DNA of 64,000 nt, taken from assembly GCA_004431415.1 (NCBI GenBank), contig QPMI01000517.1, forward strand, positions 62,001 to 126,000, read 5' to 3'. This document shows, piece by piece, positions 42,301 to 52,299 of this stretch. The position numbers and the translations under genes are program-made. The notes below the pieces were generated by a model. It searched no databases and had not been told where the DNA came from. It saw nothing but the letters and a program-made list of their open reading frames with translations. Within the stretch, counting starts at the first letter, position 1. Each line of letters begins with the position of its first letter. This DNA comes from Cyanophora paradoxa (lineage: Eukaryota; Glaucocystophyceae; Cyanophorales; Cyanophoraceae).

Positions 42301-44541
42301 CGCCAATTCCGCGGTCGTGCTATCATCCGTGGGAAATCGACCCGAACGCCCCGCAAGCTTCGGTAACGAGTTTGGGATGCTTCAAGTATACGGATGCTTT
42401 GCCGGGATCAACCGCGGCACTGCCCGCGGTGCTCTCAACAACCGTTGGCGATTTGGATGCCTGCGCGAAACTGGCTTATATGTCCACTCCGTACTACCGT
42501 TACTACGGCGTCTACGCCGGAGCGTTCTGCGTAGCCGGCAACGACGAGGCTCAGGCCACTAAATACGGCCAAGAACAGGAGGAGAACTCTGGCGGTTGCG
42601 GCACTGCCAGCAAACCACTGTGAGTTAACGTTTCGCTCGTCTTTAATTTACCCTTCCTCCCGATTGTCTCATAATATATTATGTTACGATAATCATACAA
42701 TGACACAATCTCCGTCTTCCGAAGATACATGCGCCTTCGAAGGGGGCCGGAGGTGTTCACCGGGCCTACCACCTGCGGCGTACCCACTGCAACACCTTCG
42801 CCTACACCCTCGCCGACCGCGACGCCGACGCCGGCTCCGACCGGACCGTGCTTCAGCACTGCCGGATGCTACAACACGCAATCGACCTCGATCACAACTA
42901 CCACCAAGACGTGCTCGGAGATCACTTTGCAGAGCGACTGCTCAGCCGCGTCGAGCACCTCTGGATGCGTTTGGAGCTGGAGCACTTCCACCTGTAGCTA
43001 TAGGACATGCTCTGACATTACGAGCTCTTATCAATGCTACGGGGGCGGGTGCTCTTGGACCTCAAGCGGCGAATCAGGCACCTGCACTGGCTCGAGCAGC
43101 AGCTGCTCGACCCTTGGTGTAACTGATTGCAGCAGCATGGGAATGTCTTTTGGATGCACTTGGACTGGCGGCGGCAACTGCACGACCGATGCAAGCGTCA
43201 CGTCGCCCAACGCCGTGGTGTCAACGTCTCCCACAGTGTCCACGCTCTCCTCCGCGCTGTTTACACGGCTCTCTTCTGGAGACAGAAACCTGGATGCATG
43301 CGCAGTCGCAGCTTCCTCGTCTTCGTATCCCTACTTTAGCTACCTGGAATCAAGCAGGGAATGCTACGGCATCAGCTCGGCAAACTACGGGCAAGTGACG
43401 AGCAAGGGCAGTACGCCGGGCACGTGTGCAACAACAGGCTCCAGCTTGAGCACAGAGTGCGTTACATCCCTATGCATTTTCAGATCATGCCCAAAATAGG
43501 CCGTTGCTAAATACATAAATACTGCAGCTTGTCCTTTACCCTATACTCGGTCACCAATGGTGCGCTTGACCCGTTCGAATTCATTCTTTAGTTCTCCGCA
43601 TTTCAGCACTTGAAAGTGACTCCATTAATATTCTTGCAGCTGTCGCGTGTGGAAGCCTCGCGAGCTCTATGCCGAATCCCCAGTGCGGCTCGATCACCTC
43701 CGAGTCGTCGTGCAGCGCCAATACGGCCTGCGTGTGGAAGTCCTCGGGCACGGGGACATGTTCCGGATCCGGCGGGTCATCCTGCACCTTCGCGTCGTCT
43801 GAGAGCTCCTGCAGAAGTTCCGGCTGCACCTGGACCCCGGCATCGGGGACGTGCTTGGAAAGGCTCGGGGAGTCCACGTGCACGACGGTCGGCACTCTGT
43901 CGGCGGTAACCCTTGCCAGCGGCACCGGCAACGCGTGCTGGAACAGAGGGTGCTCACTAACAGCGACATCGGTTTCAACAACTTCAAGCTGCAGCGCATC
44001 ATCCTCGGGCTCATATGGATCATCTTCCGGCACGCCCTGCGGCTCGGCAACGTCGGAATCGGCGTGCCAGTCATATTCGAGCTTCTGCCAATGGAGCGTG
44101 GCGACGCTTGTCACGGGTTCCTGTGGTGGCATCCCGAGCAAATGCAGCATCTACACGACGTCATCGATGTGTGAAACGAACGGTTTGACCGAAGGCTGTA
44201 TTTGGACAGGAAGCTCTTGTACGGAGTGCAGTCAAACCGCCGTCGGCTCCTCCGGTTGTCCGACGGAGGTCAGCCAAAAGTGCGTCACCCAAGGGACAAG
44301 CTGCGCGAGCTGCACGAGCCTCGGCTCTCTGTCCGCCTGCGAAGCAGCCAACGCCGGCCTCACTTCAACGGCGAAGTGCTCGTGGACGGGGGACATATGC
44401 GTGGCTTCAACGTGTGCGACGCACACCGATCAATCCTCGTGTGGCTACGCCTCCTATTCCAATTGCTACTGGTCGTCCTCGGATTCGAAGTGTTTCAGAA
44501 GCCTGACCGGATCGACATCACCAAGTTATAGTTATATATAA
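32713..44541 (+). CDS. Gene B: TIR-TM-coiled coil-propeller-EGF-WSC-Cys repeat receptor
   Basis: A multi-exon gene with at least 25 short exons, read from the ATG at 32,713 to a TAA at 44,541. Domain order: low-complexity N terminus, one TIR domain, helical linker, one transmembrane span, coiled coil, WD40-like propeller blades, two EGF-like modules, two WSC-like modules, about ten Cys-Trp repeats. No signal peptide precedes the TIR, so a type II membrane orientation, with TIR inside and the Cys-rich part outside, is the simplest reading. A function as cell-surface sensor is inferred from this. The ligand side resembles adhesion proteins. TIR could signal by self-association or NAD+ cleavage. 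Intron donors are GTGAGT/GTGCGT/GTAAGC-like. Paralogue of gene A. I see no insertion in it. Exon calls by eye; some small exons will be missed. Confidence 0.68.
33485..34560 (+). CDS. Gene B exons: TIR domain
   Basis: Blocks in order: MISYSRRNKEAAQYLVNELK, ENFDVW (33,485-33,568); RAEIAAGIE (near 33,970); EEFKYLPQCSDNVVFLLSP, WVKSQECRIE (34,024-34,131); YEIAMENNKRLVPVLLESC (34,197-34,270); ELSAINWQAF (34,382-34,420); MNGKSKWDVAVKSVANAC (34,490-34,545). This matches the TIR_2-type domain of bacterial and protist proteins. The Glu of QECRIEYEI is at or near the NADase catalytic position, which an alignment could confirm. Confidence 0.85.
34628..35091 (+). CDS. Gene B exons: linker and first half of TM span
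   Basis: TDMEALRLHTRLLVRARE, KEIERALKTH, STLEEGRYLEQAVAWLKR, then TPEQIEFIKASARYARRKK and FTVSCLSFIFI up to a GTAAGC donor at 35,092. The same sequence style, HTRLLVRA then a charged helix then QxEFIxAS, follows TIR in bacterial TIR-WD40 proteins I know, which supports descent from such a protein. Confidence 0.65.
35208..35247 (+). CDS. Gene B exon: second half of TM span
   Basis: A short exon between CAG and GTGACA encodes AVVIAAIIAISA. Joined to FTVSCLSFIFI of the previous exon it makes about 24 hydrophobic residues after RRKK, a good single-pass segment with its positive side toward the TIR (inside by the positive-inside rule). Confidence 0.65.
35311..35570 (+). CDS. Gene B exons: coiled coil
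   Basis: MAIDASQAKTKAQESEALAL and AEKQTLLATQARKVAEEKTV, Ala/Glu/Lys/Gln-rich helices without Pro, directly after the membrane span. Counterpart of the longer coiled coil in gene A. Confidence 0.6.
35740..41640 (+). CDS. Gene B exons: WD40-like propeller region
   Basis: Some 15 exons with blade-like strands. The clearest are ADRAVFLSKSVVAFSPDSKI (36,080-36,140), VRFSADGKLLASADEKGNLI (38,670-38,730), ISVHPSVPLLAVGYSDGSLL (38,455-38,515) and AVIADDQSFVAFETRDTVYV (40,457-40,520). Others: TCNLQVNASTVEPPQLAFFA, IYLYYYSRW, RLFAKFKVDNVAKELNTGNW and FEIAKYTGKGQEYSDDLDLP. One intron holds a run of about 20 C (37,700-37,722) and another about 20 C (41,375-41,394). It likely forms one or two propellers outside the membrane. 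Exon borders approximate. Confidence 0.6.
41700..42070 (+). CDS. Gene B exons: EGF-like modules
   Basis: First module: DCGPNGFYDATKESCACLGD then YSGEYCEKCKNG (41,775-41,920). Second: DCSGFGTCDPVTGACTCFLS then GLRCEKNC (41,972-42,070). Cys spacing fits EGF/laminin-EGF modules, which occur on extracellular proteins and support the topology given for the gene. Confidence 0.75.
42071..43497 (+). CDS. Gene B exons: Ala stretch, WSC-like modules and first Cys-Trp repeats
   Basis: A run of about 17 Ala (42,207-42,255) precedes a WSC-like module (SLGCFKYTDALPG ... DLDACAKLA ... YYGVYAGAFCVAG, 42,370-42,600). Three Cys-Trp repeats follow (42,890-43,190) and a second module of the same type (NLDACAVAA ... 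YFSYLESSRECYG, 43,280-43,450). WSC domains bind carbohydrate in fungi and protists. A short intron lies near 42,620-42,750. Confidence 0.65.
43669..44541 (+). CDS. Gene B last exon: Cys-Trp repeats
   Basis: 290 residues with seven units of the form C-x(4-8)-C-x(4-12)-C-x-W-x(4-10)-C, e.g. CGSITSESSC...CVWKSSGTGTC and CATHTDQSSC...CYWSSSDSKC. Together with three earlier units there are about ten. They resemble PSI-like disulphide repeats seen on ciliate and algal surface proteins. The exon ends with no membrane anchor. Confidence 0.72.
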   Translation: MPNPQCGSITSESSCSANTACVWKSSGTGTCSGSGGSSCTFASSESSCRSSGCTWTPASGTCLERLGESTCTTVGTLSAVTLASGTGNACWNRGCSLTATSVSTTSSCSASSSGSYGSSSGTPCGSATSESACQSYSSFCQWSVATLVTGSCGGIPSKCSIYTTSSMCETNGLTEGCIWTGSSCTECSQTAVGSSGCPTEVSQKCVTQGTSCASCTSLGSLSACEAANAGLTSTAKCSWTGDICVASTCATHTDQSSCGYASYSNCYWSSSDSKCFRSLTGSTSPSYSYI

Positions 44542-44888
44542 TTAGCACATGCCGCGGATTGAACTTCGATCGCGACTGCGGATTCGGATATATATTGATT
44601 CGAATTAATTTCAAGCACAAGCAATCTTGAAGCTATCTATGTAGTGCTCTCCAGCACCATTTATCCAAATTTAGCGCGTGCGCCTGGACTAGTAGTTTTG
44701 CGATAACTCATTAGTCTCTTTTCTTCTTCTTCTCCGAAGTGAGATTTCTTTCTCCTGCGAGGATGTGCCCAATTGCAAGGGATGTTAGGCCTGAGACGTT
44801 AGGCCTAAGAATGCATATGTACGTGATCGCCGAGTAGCTATAGAAATGTTAGGCCTCAGGATGGATATGTGAATCTGGGAGAAGGGAC
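44542..44888. other. Gene B 3' flank
   Basis: No gene. The word ATGTTAGGCCTVAG occurs three times between 44,780 and 44,865, each followed by ATGCATATGT-like sequence. Presumably 3' UTR and spacer up to the DIRS-type element. Confidence 0.4.
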
Positions 44889-45394
44889 ATTTACGCCTCG
44901 CTTCATTCGGAATCAGAGAAGCCTAGCTAGCCAAACTTGCCTACGACTATTCTAAAGGGATGCACGGTATAGCGCATCGGGAGTGGCCCTGAAGGTACGG
45001 CAGCTGGATGCTGCTTTCCCGAGACCTAACGTGGGGATAACACGTCGGCGACCGACCAGGGCGGGTCGCCTTATGCTCTTTCGGCCGCTTCCTTCCGGAG
45101 GCGGGTGAAAGCTTACCCCTGCTCCGGACCGGAGCGGCGGTAAGGCTGAGTAATCCCGTACCCGTGCGGCGGGTACCGGATTCTCGTGGCCGAGGCGGAG
45201 GTTTTGGCGTACCCCTGAGCAGGGTACGCGTTCAGCTCGAGCCACGCCTGACGGGGCCTGGCGGGGCGAATGCTGTACCCCGGCGCGGGGTACGCGATTC
45301 TACCCGGGCCGGTAAGCGGTCCCGGGTACCGCCGCCGAGGCGCGGGGTGGCGATTGTGCGTGAAAACATCGCACGAGTGCTGTACCCCTACCAA
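44889..45394 (-). repeat. Split direct repeat B2 (506 bp)
   Basis: Matches 45,811-46,314 with two 1-base indels and one substitution that I found. GC-rich with many GGTACC/GGGTACGCG palindromes. ORFs inside it are artefacts. Confidence 0.9.
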
Positions 45395-45496
45395 GATTGC
45401 CAGAGTATTCTACGGATACTCGTAGCGCGTTGGAAAAGGATAGAGCCGTCGCATCCACAAACAGCCGATTGTGAAAACGCGGGGAGGAGGGCGGGA

Positions 45497-45808
45497 GCGA
45501 TTTCGCTTCGCCGCTGGGTGCCTGGTCAAGCTGGCAACCAAGGACGAAGTTATGCCGAAGGGCAGCCGAAGGAATGGCCGTACCCCGGCCTTCGTTCGCC
45601 TCAGGGCGCGACCGAATCAAATTCTGAGTTCTCCCCGGAGTCGGTGCAGAACTCGAATTCTGCTATACCGTGCTCGAGGCCCGGACCCGTCGCTTAGGCC
45701 GGTCCGGTCGCTCGGTCCTTCTAGCTAAGGTAGGCAGTTGGCGCTCTGGCTTCTCTTCTATTCATTCCGTCGGCGCAAAACTCGGTTTACGCTTAATTGC
45801 GCAAACCC
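45497..45808 (-). repeat. Split direct repeat A2 (312 bp)
   Basis: Matches 55,058-55,369 base for base as far as I compared. Confidence 0.92.
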
Positions 45809-45810
45809 TG

Positions 45811-46314
45811 ATTTACGCCTCGCTTCATTCGGAATCAGAGAAGCCTAGCTAGCCTAACTTGCCTACGACTATTCTAAAGGGATGCACGGTATAGCGCATC
45901 GGGAGTGGCCCTGAAGGTACGGCAGCTGGATGCTGCTTTCCCGAGACCTAACGTGGGGATAACACGTCGGCGACCGACCAGGGCGGGTCGCCTTATGCTC
46001 TTTCGGCCGCTTCCTTCCGGAGGCGGGTGAAAGCTTACCCCTGCTCCGGACCGGAGCGGCGGTAAGGCTGAGTAATCCGTACCCGTGCGGCGGGTACCGG
46101 ATTCTCGTGGCCGAGGCGGAGGTTTTGGCGTACCCCTGAGCAGGGTACGCGTTCAGCTCGAGCCACGCCTGACGGGGCCTGGCGGGGCGAATGCTGTACC
46201 CCGGCGCGGGGTACGCGATTCTACCCGGGCCGGTAAGCGGTCCCGGGTACCGCCGCCGAGGCGCGGGGTGGCGATTGTGCGTGAAAACATCGCACGAGTG
46301 CTGTACCCTACCAA
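45811..46314 (-). repeat. Split direct repeat B1 (504 bp)
   Basis: Partner of 44,889-45,394. It lies just after the recombinase gene in element sense and abuts A2 with only two bases between. Confidence 0.9.
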
Positions 46315-46498
46315 ACAAGAGTCAGGTCACAGCCAGTTGAAAGAGCGTCGGGAAGGTCTCTGAGGGTGCCGCGCAGACCAAGCGGGTTCGAAGAGACAAA
46401 ATTGTATTATAAAGAGTCAGGGCTACAATGGTGTCACACTCCTAGTGAACATTATGTAGGGGCCGGCCGCGGGTGAGAGAGGCGCCGGCGGCGCCGGC

Positions 46499-47440
46499 TC
46501 AAAAGCCGAGGTCGGCCAGGTCGGAGGACAGATGAAAGAGGTAGTCCTCAATATATCCTTGGGGCACGGAAGAGTACAGTGCCCAGCGGCCATGCCGTCG
46601 GATCCAAGTGGCCGGGAGGCCCCGGCGGGCCGCGGCCGTCGCGCCACCGCGGCGCAAGCTGTGGCCCGAGAAGTCGGTCGGGTCGTAGCCGATGGCCTCC
46701 GCGGCCTCTTTCACGAGGCGGCGGACGAAACCAACGGTGATGGCCGCGGCGGGATCGGAGAGGCGGGGGAAGAGGGGGGTCCCGGGCGCCGCCTGCACCG
46801 CCGTGCTCGCGACGTACGCGCACAGCAGGCGGACGGGGCACGAGGCGGGGCATTTGCCCGGGGTGAGGTAAACCACCGCGCCGTGGGCGGTCCTGTCGGT
46901 TTTGGAGCGCCGGATGTGGAGGGCGATGCGGGGGAAGGGAGGAGTGAGAATTCGAGGTCGTCGACCCGCAGCGCCACCAGCTCCGCTCCCCGGAGGAAGC
47001 CCGCGATGCCGGTCGCGAGGACGGTGGCGTCGCGGAGGCGCCGGGGAGGGGCGCGTGACAGGAACGATGGGGTGGTCAACCACGCGCGCAGGTCGCCGGG
47101 CAAGAAGGCGCGGCGTTGCGCTACGGGGCGGCCCAGGCGGGCCTGCATGCCTCTCCATGCGGTCGAGTACATGAACGAGCGGGTCTGGTGGGGTCGACGA
47201 GGCCGCGAAGTTTGAGTTCGCGCCACACGTGGGCGGCGAGGCCTTTAACGGTGCTCGCCGCGAGGTCTTTTCCGGAATGGCGGCGTCGCTGGGTGGCCGC
47301 GTCGGCCAGGAAGAGGAGGATGGACCGTTCTGCGTCCGGCGCGAGGCCGTGGCACTCGACGAACTCGAAGTAGCGGCGGGCCGCCGCCGTTGGCCCGCTG
47401 ACGTGCCGGGGCGAAGGCCGCCCCTGCCAGGCCGCGAGCT
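46499..47440 (-). CDS. Tyrosine recombinase of the DIRS-type element
   Basis: The N-terminal core-binding part (RRYFEFVECHGLAPDAERSI, STVKGLAAHVWRELKLRGL) is read from about 47,440 to 47,210. The catalytic part follows: FLRGAELVALR (first Arg), LHIRRSKTDR (Lys), FSGHSLRRGGA (His-x-x-Arg), WIRRHGRW (His/Trp) and a Tyr in QGYIED. Frame changes near 47,170 and 46,935 interrupt it. The enzyme integrates the circular DNA copy. All active-site residues are present in one frame or another. It may be translated as the end of the pol polyprotein, since readable sequence joins it to RNase H. Confidence 0.82.
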   Translation of the reverse strand, partial: SSRPGRGGLRPGTSAGQRRRPAATSSSSSATASRRTQNGPSSSSWPTRPPSDAAIPEKTSRRAPLKASPPTCGANSNFAASSTPPDPLVHVLDRMERHAGPPGPPRSATPRLLARRPARVVDHPIVPVTRPSPAPPRRHRPRDRHRGLPPGSGAGGAAGRRPRILTPPFPRIALHIRRSKTDRTAHGAVVYLTPGKCPASCPVRLLCAYVASTAVQAAPGTPLFPRLSDPAAAITVGFVRRLVKEAAEAIGYDPTDFSGHSLRRGGATAAARRGLPATWIRRHGRWALYSSVPQGYIEDYLFHLSSDLADLGF

Positions 47441-47479
47441 CCGCCTCCGCGGGCGCCGGGGTTACTGCCAGAAGGTCAG

Positions 47480-49685
47480 TTCCAGGGGCCAGCGGGAGGA
47501 GCCGAGGCCGATGCGCCCAGAGTAGAAGATGTGGGACGGGAGGCTAGAAAGCGGAAAGAGGTGACGGCGGCGGGCGGGGGTGAGGCGAAGCTCCCGAGGG
47601 CCACCGACCAGGTGGTGCTGGGCTGGGAGGGGAGCAGGAGGCCCAGAGGGCCGGACGCTGGGAAGCGTCGGAGGGAAGCGATCAGGGCCGCGCGCAGCCG
47701 GGAGTCGACCGTAAGGACGGTCGGGGCGCTCGCGCGGACGCTGCCAAGCCACGGATCGTCCTCGAAGGCGACGTGGTGGTGCTCGGCAAGCGGGGCGTCT
47801 AGGTGCGTGCGGCACCGCGAGAGGAGGGCCCGATGCAGCGACGGGGCGCGAGCACCGTCGCGGGAACCGCGGTCGGCGAAGACGTTGGCCGCGCGGGCAA
47901 ATGGCGGGCGGAGATCGAGACGCCGAGAGCCGCGCAGCGGTGCCAGAGGCGAGCGCTCAGGTCAAAGAGGCGGGCCGAACCGCCGCCCCGAGCGACTGCC
48001 GCGACGGCGGAGCGGTTGTCGCAGCGGATGAGAACGTGCGCACCCACCGGAAGGGCGGGGAAGAGCTCGTCCGCGGCGGCCACGATCGCGCGAAGCTCGC
48101 GTTCGTTGCTGCTGGTCTCGCCGCGCCGCATGGGGCCCTCGCTCGCGCGGAGTTCGGGGGGGAAGGTGCCGAAGACGGACCACGCGGGGCGTTGGCGGAC
48201 GGCCGTGGGGTCGGCGGACTCGAGCTGATCGAGGAAGGCGGCGTAGCCGTAGCCGGAGGCGTCCGTGAACAGCCGGAAGAAGGTCCGAGGCGTCCAGATG
48301 GGGTGCGCCGGGCGCTCCGGGCGTTGGAGGGCCGCTTGGAGCCAGCGGAGGCAGTCGAGTGCTGGGCCTTCGATGGTGACGGCCGACTGATTGAAGGGGT
48401 CGGCGAGGGCGTCCGAGGTCGACATGAGGCCGAAAAGTGGCCGAGTCATGAGACGAACGGCCGGGAACGCCATGCGCAGCGCGATGAGTGAGCCCGCCAG
48501 CTTTTGCAGATCGCGAGCCGACGCCGTGAGGCCGCGGGGGCCGGGCGCCCGGTCGAGGACGCCGGCGAGGCGGGCGAGCGTTTTTGCGACCTTCTTCGGG
48601 GTCACCGCGAAAACGCCGCGGTCGGGACGGACGTCGATCTCGATGCCGAGGTACTCGGTGCACTGGGTCGGTGTGAAGTCGGACTTTTCCGAGAACGTAA
48701 TGCCTAGCTCGGGCGCGCAAGCACGTAGGTGCTGGGAGACGAGCTCCGCGATTTCGCGCGACGGGCAGATGAACAGGCCGTCGTCGATGTACGTGCAGAG
48801 CTTCACGCCAGCGCTGCCCAGTACTTGGCAAAGGCGCGCGTGACCTTCGTGAAGGCGAAGCAGGCGATGTTCACGCCGAAGCAAAGGGCCTGGTAAATGT
48901 AGAGTTTGCCGCGCCAACGGAACGCCAGGAGGCGCTGGGTGTCCTTGTTCAGGGCGATGTGATAGTAGCCTTTTTTAAGGTCGAACTTCACGAGCCAGCA
49001 GCCGGGGTGAGGTAGGACGCAACCTCGTCCAGTGTTTGGTACCGGAACGTCGGCAAGCGGATGAACGGGTTCACGGGGTGGCGTCGAGGCACAGGCGGAA
49101 CTTGTCTGGGCCGGCCTTGTCGACCACCAAGAGCGAAGACTCGTTAACGACGAGCTGTTCGTCTTCCTCGGTGGCAAGGCGGGTGACGCCGAGGCGCAGC
49201 ATCGCCGCGACCTCGCTGTCCACGAAGGCTTCGTGTTCTGGGGTCCGGTGGCACGAGGGGCGTGGGCCCTCGGCGCGCGTGCGGGGAATGTCTGCTAACG
49301 ACGCTGCCGGCGTGCCGTCGGCGTGCTGGAGTGGGAGGCGCAAGCCTTTGCGCAGGATGAGGCCCACCCACGAGGGGACCGTCGTGTCAGCCCGCCGGAA
49401 GTAAGCCCGCCAGGCATGCACGTAATGCTGGAGTTGCCCCGCCCGAAACTTCTGTGCGGCCGCCGCGAAATCGTACGGGCCGGGGTCCCCGTGTGCAGCT
49501 ACGAGTGCTCGCAATTTTGCGAATGGGTCGCGCACAAAGACACGCGGTGTACTCGAGGGTACAGACAGCGGTACAGGCGGCGGACGCGACTGGTCACAGT
49601 CTACTGGAAGGGTCGTGGCGGGGGAACGGCTGGCACGGGGGGCCCTTGCGGTCGGCGGCAGCCGCCGGAGGGGGTGTCGCCGCAA
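47480..49685 (-). CDS. Reverse transcriptase-RNase H of the DIRS-type element
   Basis: From 49,685: EAFVDSEVAAMLRLGVTRLA and ESSLLVVDKAGPDKFRLCLD, then VKFDLKKGYYHIALN (motif A), YQALCFGVNIACFAFTKVT, TYIDDGLF (YxDD motif, near 48,795) and the thumb/connection. RNase H shows FTDASGYGYAAFL, a Glu in SSNERELRAIV and IRCDNRSAV. Downstream sequence ends in a helical tail leading into the recombinase. Frame changes near 49,075, 48,820 and 47,860 break it into three ORFs. It copies the element RNA into DNA. The RT type fits DIRS-like elements. Confidence 0.82.
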
Positions 49686-49711
49686 ACACCCGCGCCAGGA
49701 GTGGAAGCGGC

Positions 49712-51800
49712 TCAGCCGTCGGCCGGCGGCTGCGGCTTGCGCCGGGGGGCCGCTGGACGGCGCCGCCGCGGCCTCCGCCCCGCTGACGGTGGTGGGTTGG
49801 GGCTGGGCCGGCTGGGCAGTCCCGTACTGCCGCCGGGCCTGCTTCCAGGCGCGCCCGCGCTGCTGGCCGCGGTGGGTTGGCCCGCCGGAGCCGGGGTCCT
49901 CGACGTCACCGTCGTCGTCGTAGGAGAAGGTCGCGACGCCGCCGTAGGAGTGGGCTGACCGAGGGTCGGTCCGGGCGGAGGAGCAGGTGGGGCGGACGGA
50001 CCGGCCTGCGAGGCCTGGGAGAAGAGCGCCGCATGGGAGAGTGTGGGGCGAGTGGGGGCCTTGTCCGGGCGGGCTGCGGAAGCTCCGTGCGAGCGAGCGG
50101 TGGCATCATGAAGAAGGAGCTCCGCTTGCGGCTCGTCCGGCCGTAGGACGACAGTAGCTCCCGTGGCTCCGTCCACGCGCTCACGCTGTCTTGCAGCCGC
50201 TTGAGGAGACGCTTGAAGAGCGGGTCGTCCTCGAGGCAGGCCTGGAGCACCGCCGACGTCTGGGCGATGTCCCGAAGCTTCTTGTAGACCGGGCGGGTGA
50301 GGGCGTTCCAGTCCGTCAGGAGTTGGCCGAGGGGGCCGGTCGGGCCGCCGGGTAGGCGGTTGATGACGTCGCCGACCTGGTCGAACGCCGCGATGGCCTG
50401 GCGGAGTTCCGAGTTGCCCATGTCGCGCAGCACCAGGCCGTGGGAGAAGCGCGCCAGATCGCGCATGCAGGCGATGCCGTACTTGGCAAGAGCCGTGGTG
50501 ATGCGCTCGTCGGGAAGGGTCGCTGCTGACTGTCGCCGGGGAAGACGGCGTTGTCGAAGCACGACTCGATTTCCTTGATACGGGCGGCCAAGTCCGTGAC
50601 GCGGGCGGAGTTGTCGACCGCCGTGGAGGGAATGTTGAGCTTGGCGAAGGCCGTCTCGCGCAGCGTGAGCTCGGGAGGCCCTCGTAGACGAGGGGGGGCT
50701 CGGCCGGTGGCGCGGCCTTCTCTGCCGCCGTCGCCTTGGCCTGGGCGGTGGCGCCCTTCGCCTTGTCGTCGCCGCGCGCCTTCTTGGGGGCCGGAGCCTC
50801 TGCAAAAAGGCATGTCGGCCGGGCTGTGGCCGACCGCGGAAAACAATCAGCGCGGACCGAGGGGAGCCTTCTCCTTGGCGTGGCCGCGCGTCGCCTTGCC
50901 GCTGTACACTGGGGCAGCGGATTCTGCACGATCCCGGGTCAGTGTGACGGAGGGAGGGTTTGGGCTGCGGCGGCCACGAGTCCGTACCGGACTCGGAGGG
51001 AGCGTCGACGTGGGGACTGGCGTCCTGCGGCGTCGAGGTGTCGTCCGAGTCCCAGTCGCCGGCCCAGTCGTCCTCGCCGGCGGGTTCGTCGCCGGGGCGT
51101 CGGATTCCGCCTCGTCCTCCATCTCCGCGTCGCTGGGGACGAACGGTCGGGCGCGGGTGGAGGATGAGGTCGGGGGCTGCTCTGTCGGCGCTGCGGCGGC
51201 GGGCGGGGCGAGCTTCTGCGCGGCCTGGGTGGCCCCGCGGCTGCCGGAGCGGCGGCGGGGACCCCACGGGGGCCGGCGGCGAGTGGCGCGGCGGTGTGGG
51301 GAGCGGCCTGCCGGGGCGGGAGCTGCGGGCCGGCGGGCGGCATCCGGAAGCCGGGGTCGGCGGGCCGAACCAGTCGGTCTGCGGGCCCCGAAGCCCGGGA
51401 ACATGCCGGCGCCGTGGTTGGCGGTGCCGGAGGAGGGCCAGGGAGCCGCGAAATGCGGGGGCGCCTGGACGACCCAGCCCGCTGGCGTGACCGTGGAAGC
51501 GGCCGAGTAGCGGGGCTGCTGCTGGTGCTGCAGGAACGGGGACGGAACTCCCGCGGGCCAGAACGGGGGAGGCGGGCCGCCGCCGGCCATGCTGGCGAGG
51601 CCGGCTTGCAGCATGGACGCCGCGAGCGCCTGCGGGTTGGCCGGCGGAACGGGCGGCAGGTCGGAGACCGCGGGGGCCGGGTTCGGCGTGGAAGGTCGCG
51701 GGTCTCGGCGAACTGCAGGGCCTTGTCGCGGTCGGCTGCGGTGAAGTGGGCCGGGTCAGAAAGTCGGGCCAGGCGAATCTCAAGGGGGTCGCCTAGGCGG
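49712..51800 (-). CDS. Gag-like region of the DIRS-type element
   Basis: The best protein-like stretch runs ETAFAKLNIPSTAVDNSARV ... RIKEIESCFDNAVFPGD, then after a shift ERITTALAKYGIACMRDLAR ... LQACLEDDPLFKRLLKRLQD (50,700-50,140), a helical region as in gag-like ORFs. On either side the sequence is Pro/Ala/Arg-rich and the true frame is unclear. Long antisense ORFs here are GC artefacts. Confidence 0.5.
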
Positions 51801-52299
51801 GGGTGAGCCGCCGGGGAGGCCAGCGGGCGCGTGGACGGACCGGTCTTGGCCTTGCGGCTCTTGGCGGGTTTGGGTGGCGGGGCCTGTGCTTCCGCCTCCT
51901 CGGCGGGTGAAGGCGGGGCGTCTGACTCGCCGCCTTCGTCGGCTGAGTCTGCGGGCGCCGGGGGGGCCTTCGGGGCCGAGGCCTCGGTCGCCTTGGTCCG
52001 CTTAGGCGGGCGGGTCGACCGCGAGGCGCGCGGGCGGTCGACGTCGTCGTCCGCGTCCGCGTCGGCGGTGTCGGTGTTCCCGGCCGCAGCCGCCGGCTTG
52101 GCAGGCGCGGGGCGGCGCGGAGGAGCGAGGCCGGTGGGCGGGCTGTCCCTGCGCGGCGGGTGGGCGGCGGTAAAAAATGAGCGGGGGTGGGTAGCGCACC
52201 GGCGCGCTTCTGGCCGGAGGGGTGCCGAGGGGCCGCGGCCGCTCCATGTGCCACCTTCGGAGCCCGTGCTCGCTGCCCGCGAAAAAAGAAGCATCGGCA

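Noticed and set aside
44889-46314. rRNA or LTRs of an ordinary LTR retrotransposon
   Set aside because: No rRNA core motif was found, and the A/B repeat order with a tyrosine recombinase fits a PAT-type element, not a simple LTR pair.
45164-46363. Protein genes inside the B and A repeats
   Set aside because: The ORFs are duplicated with the repeats, differ by 1-base indels between copies and look compositional.
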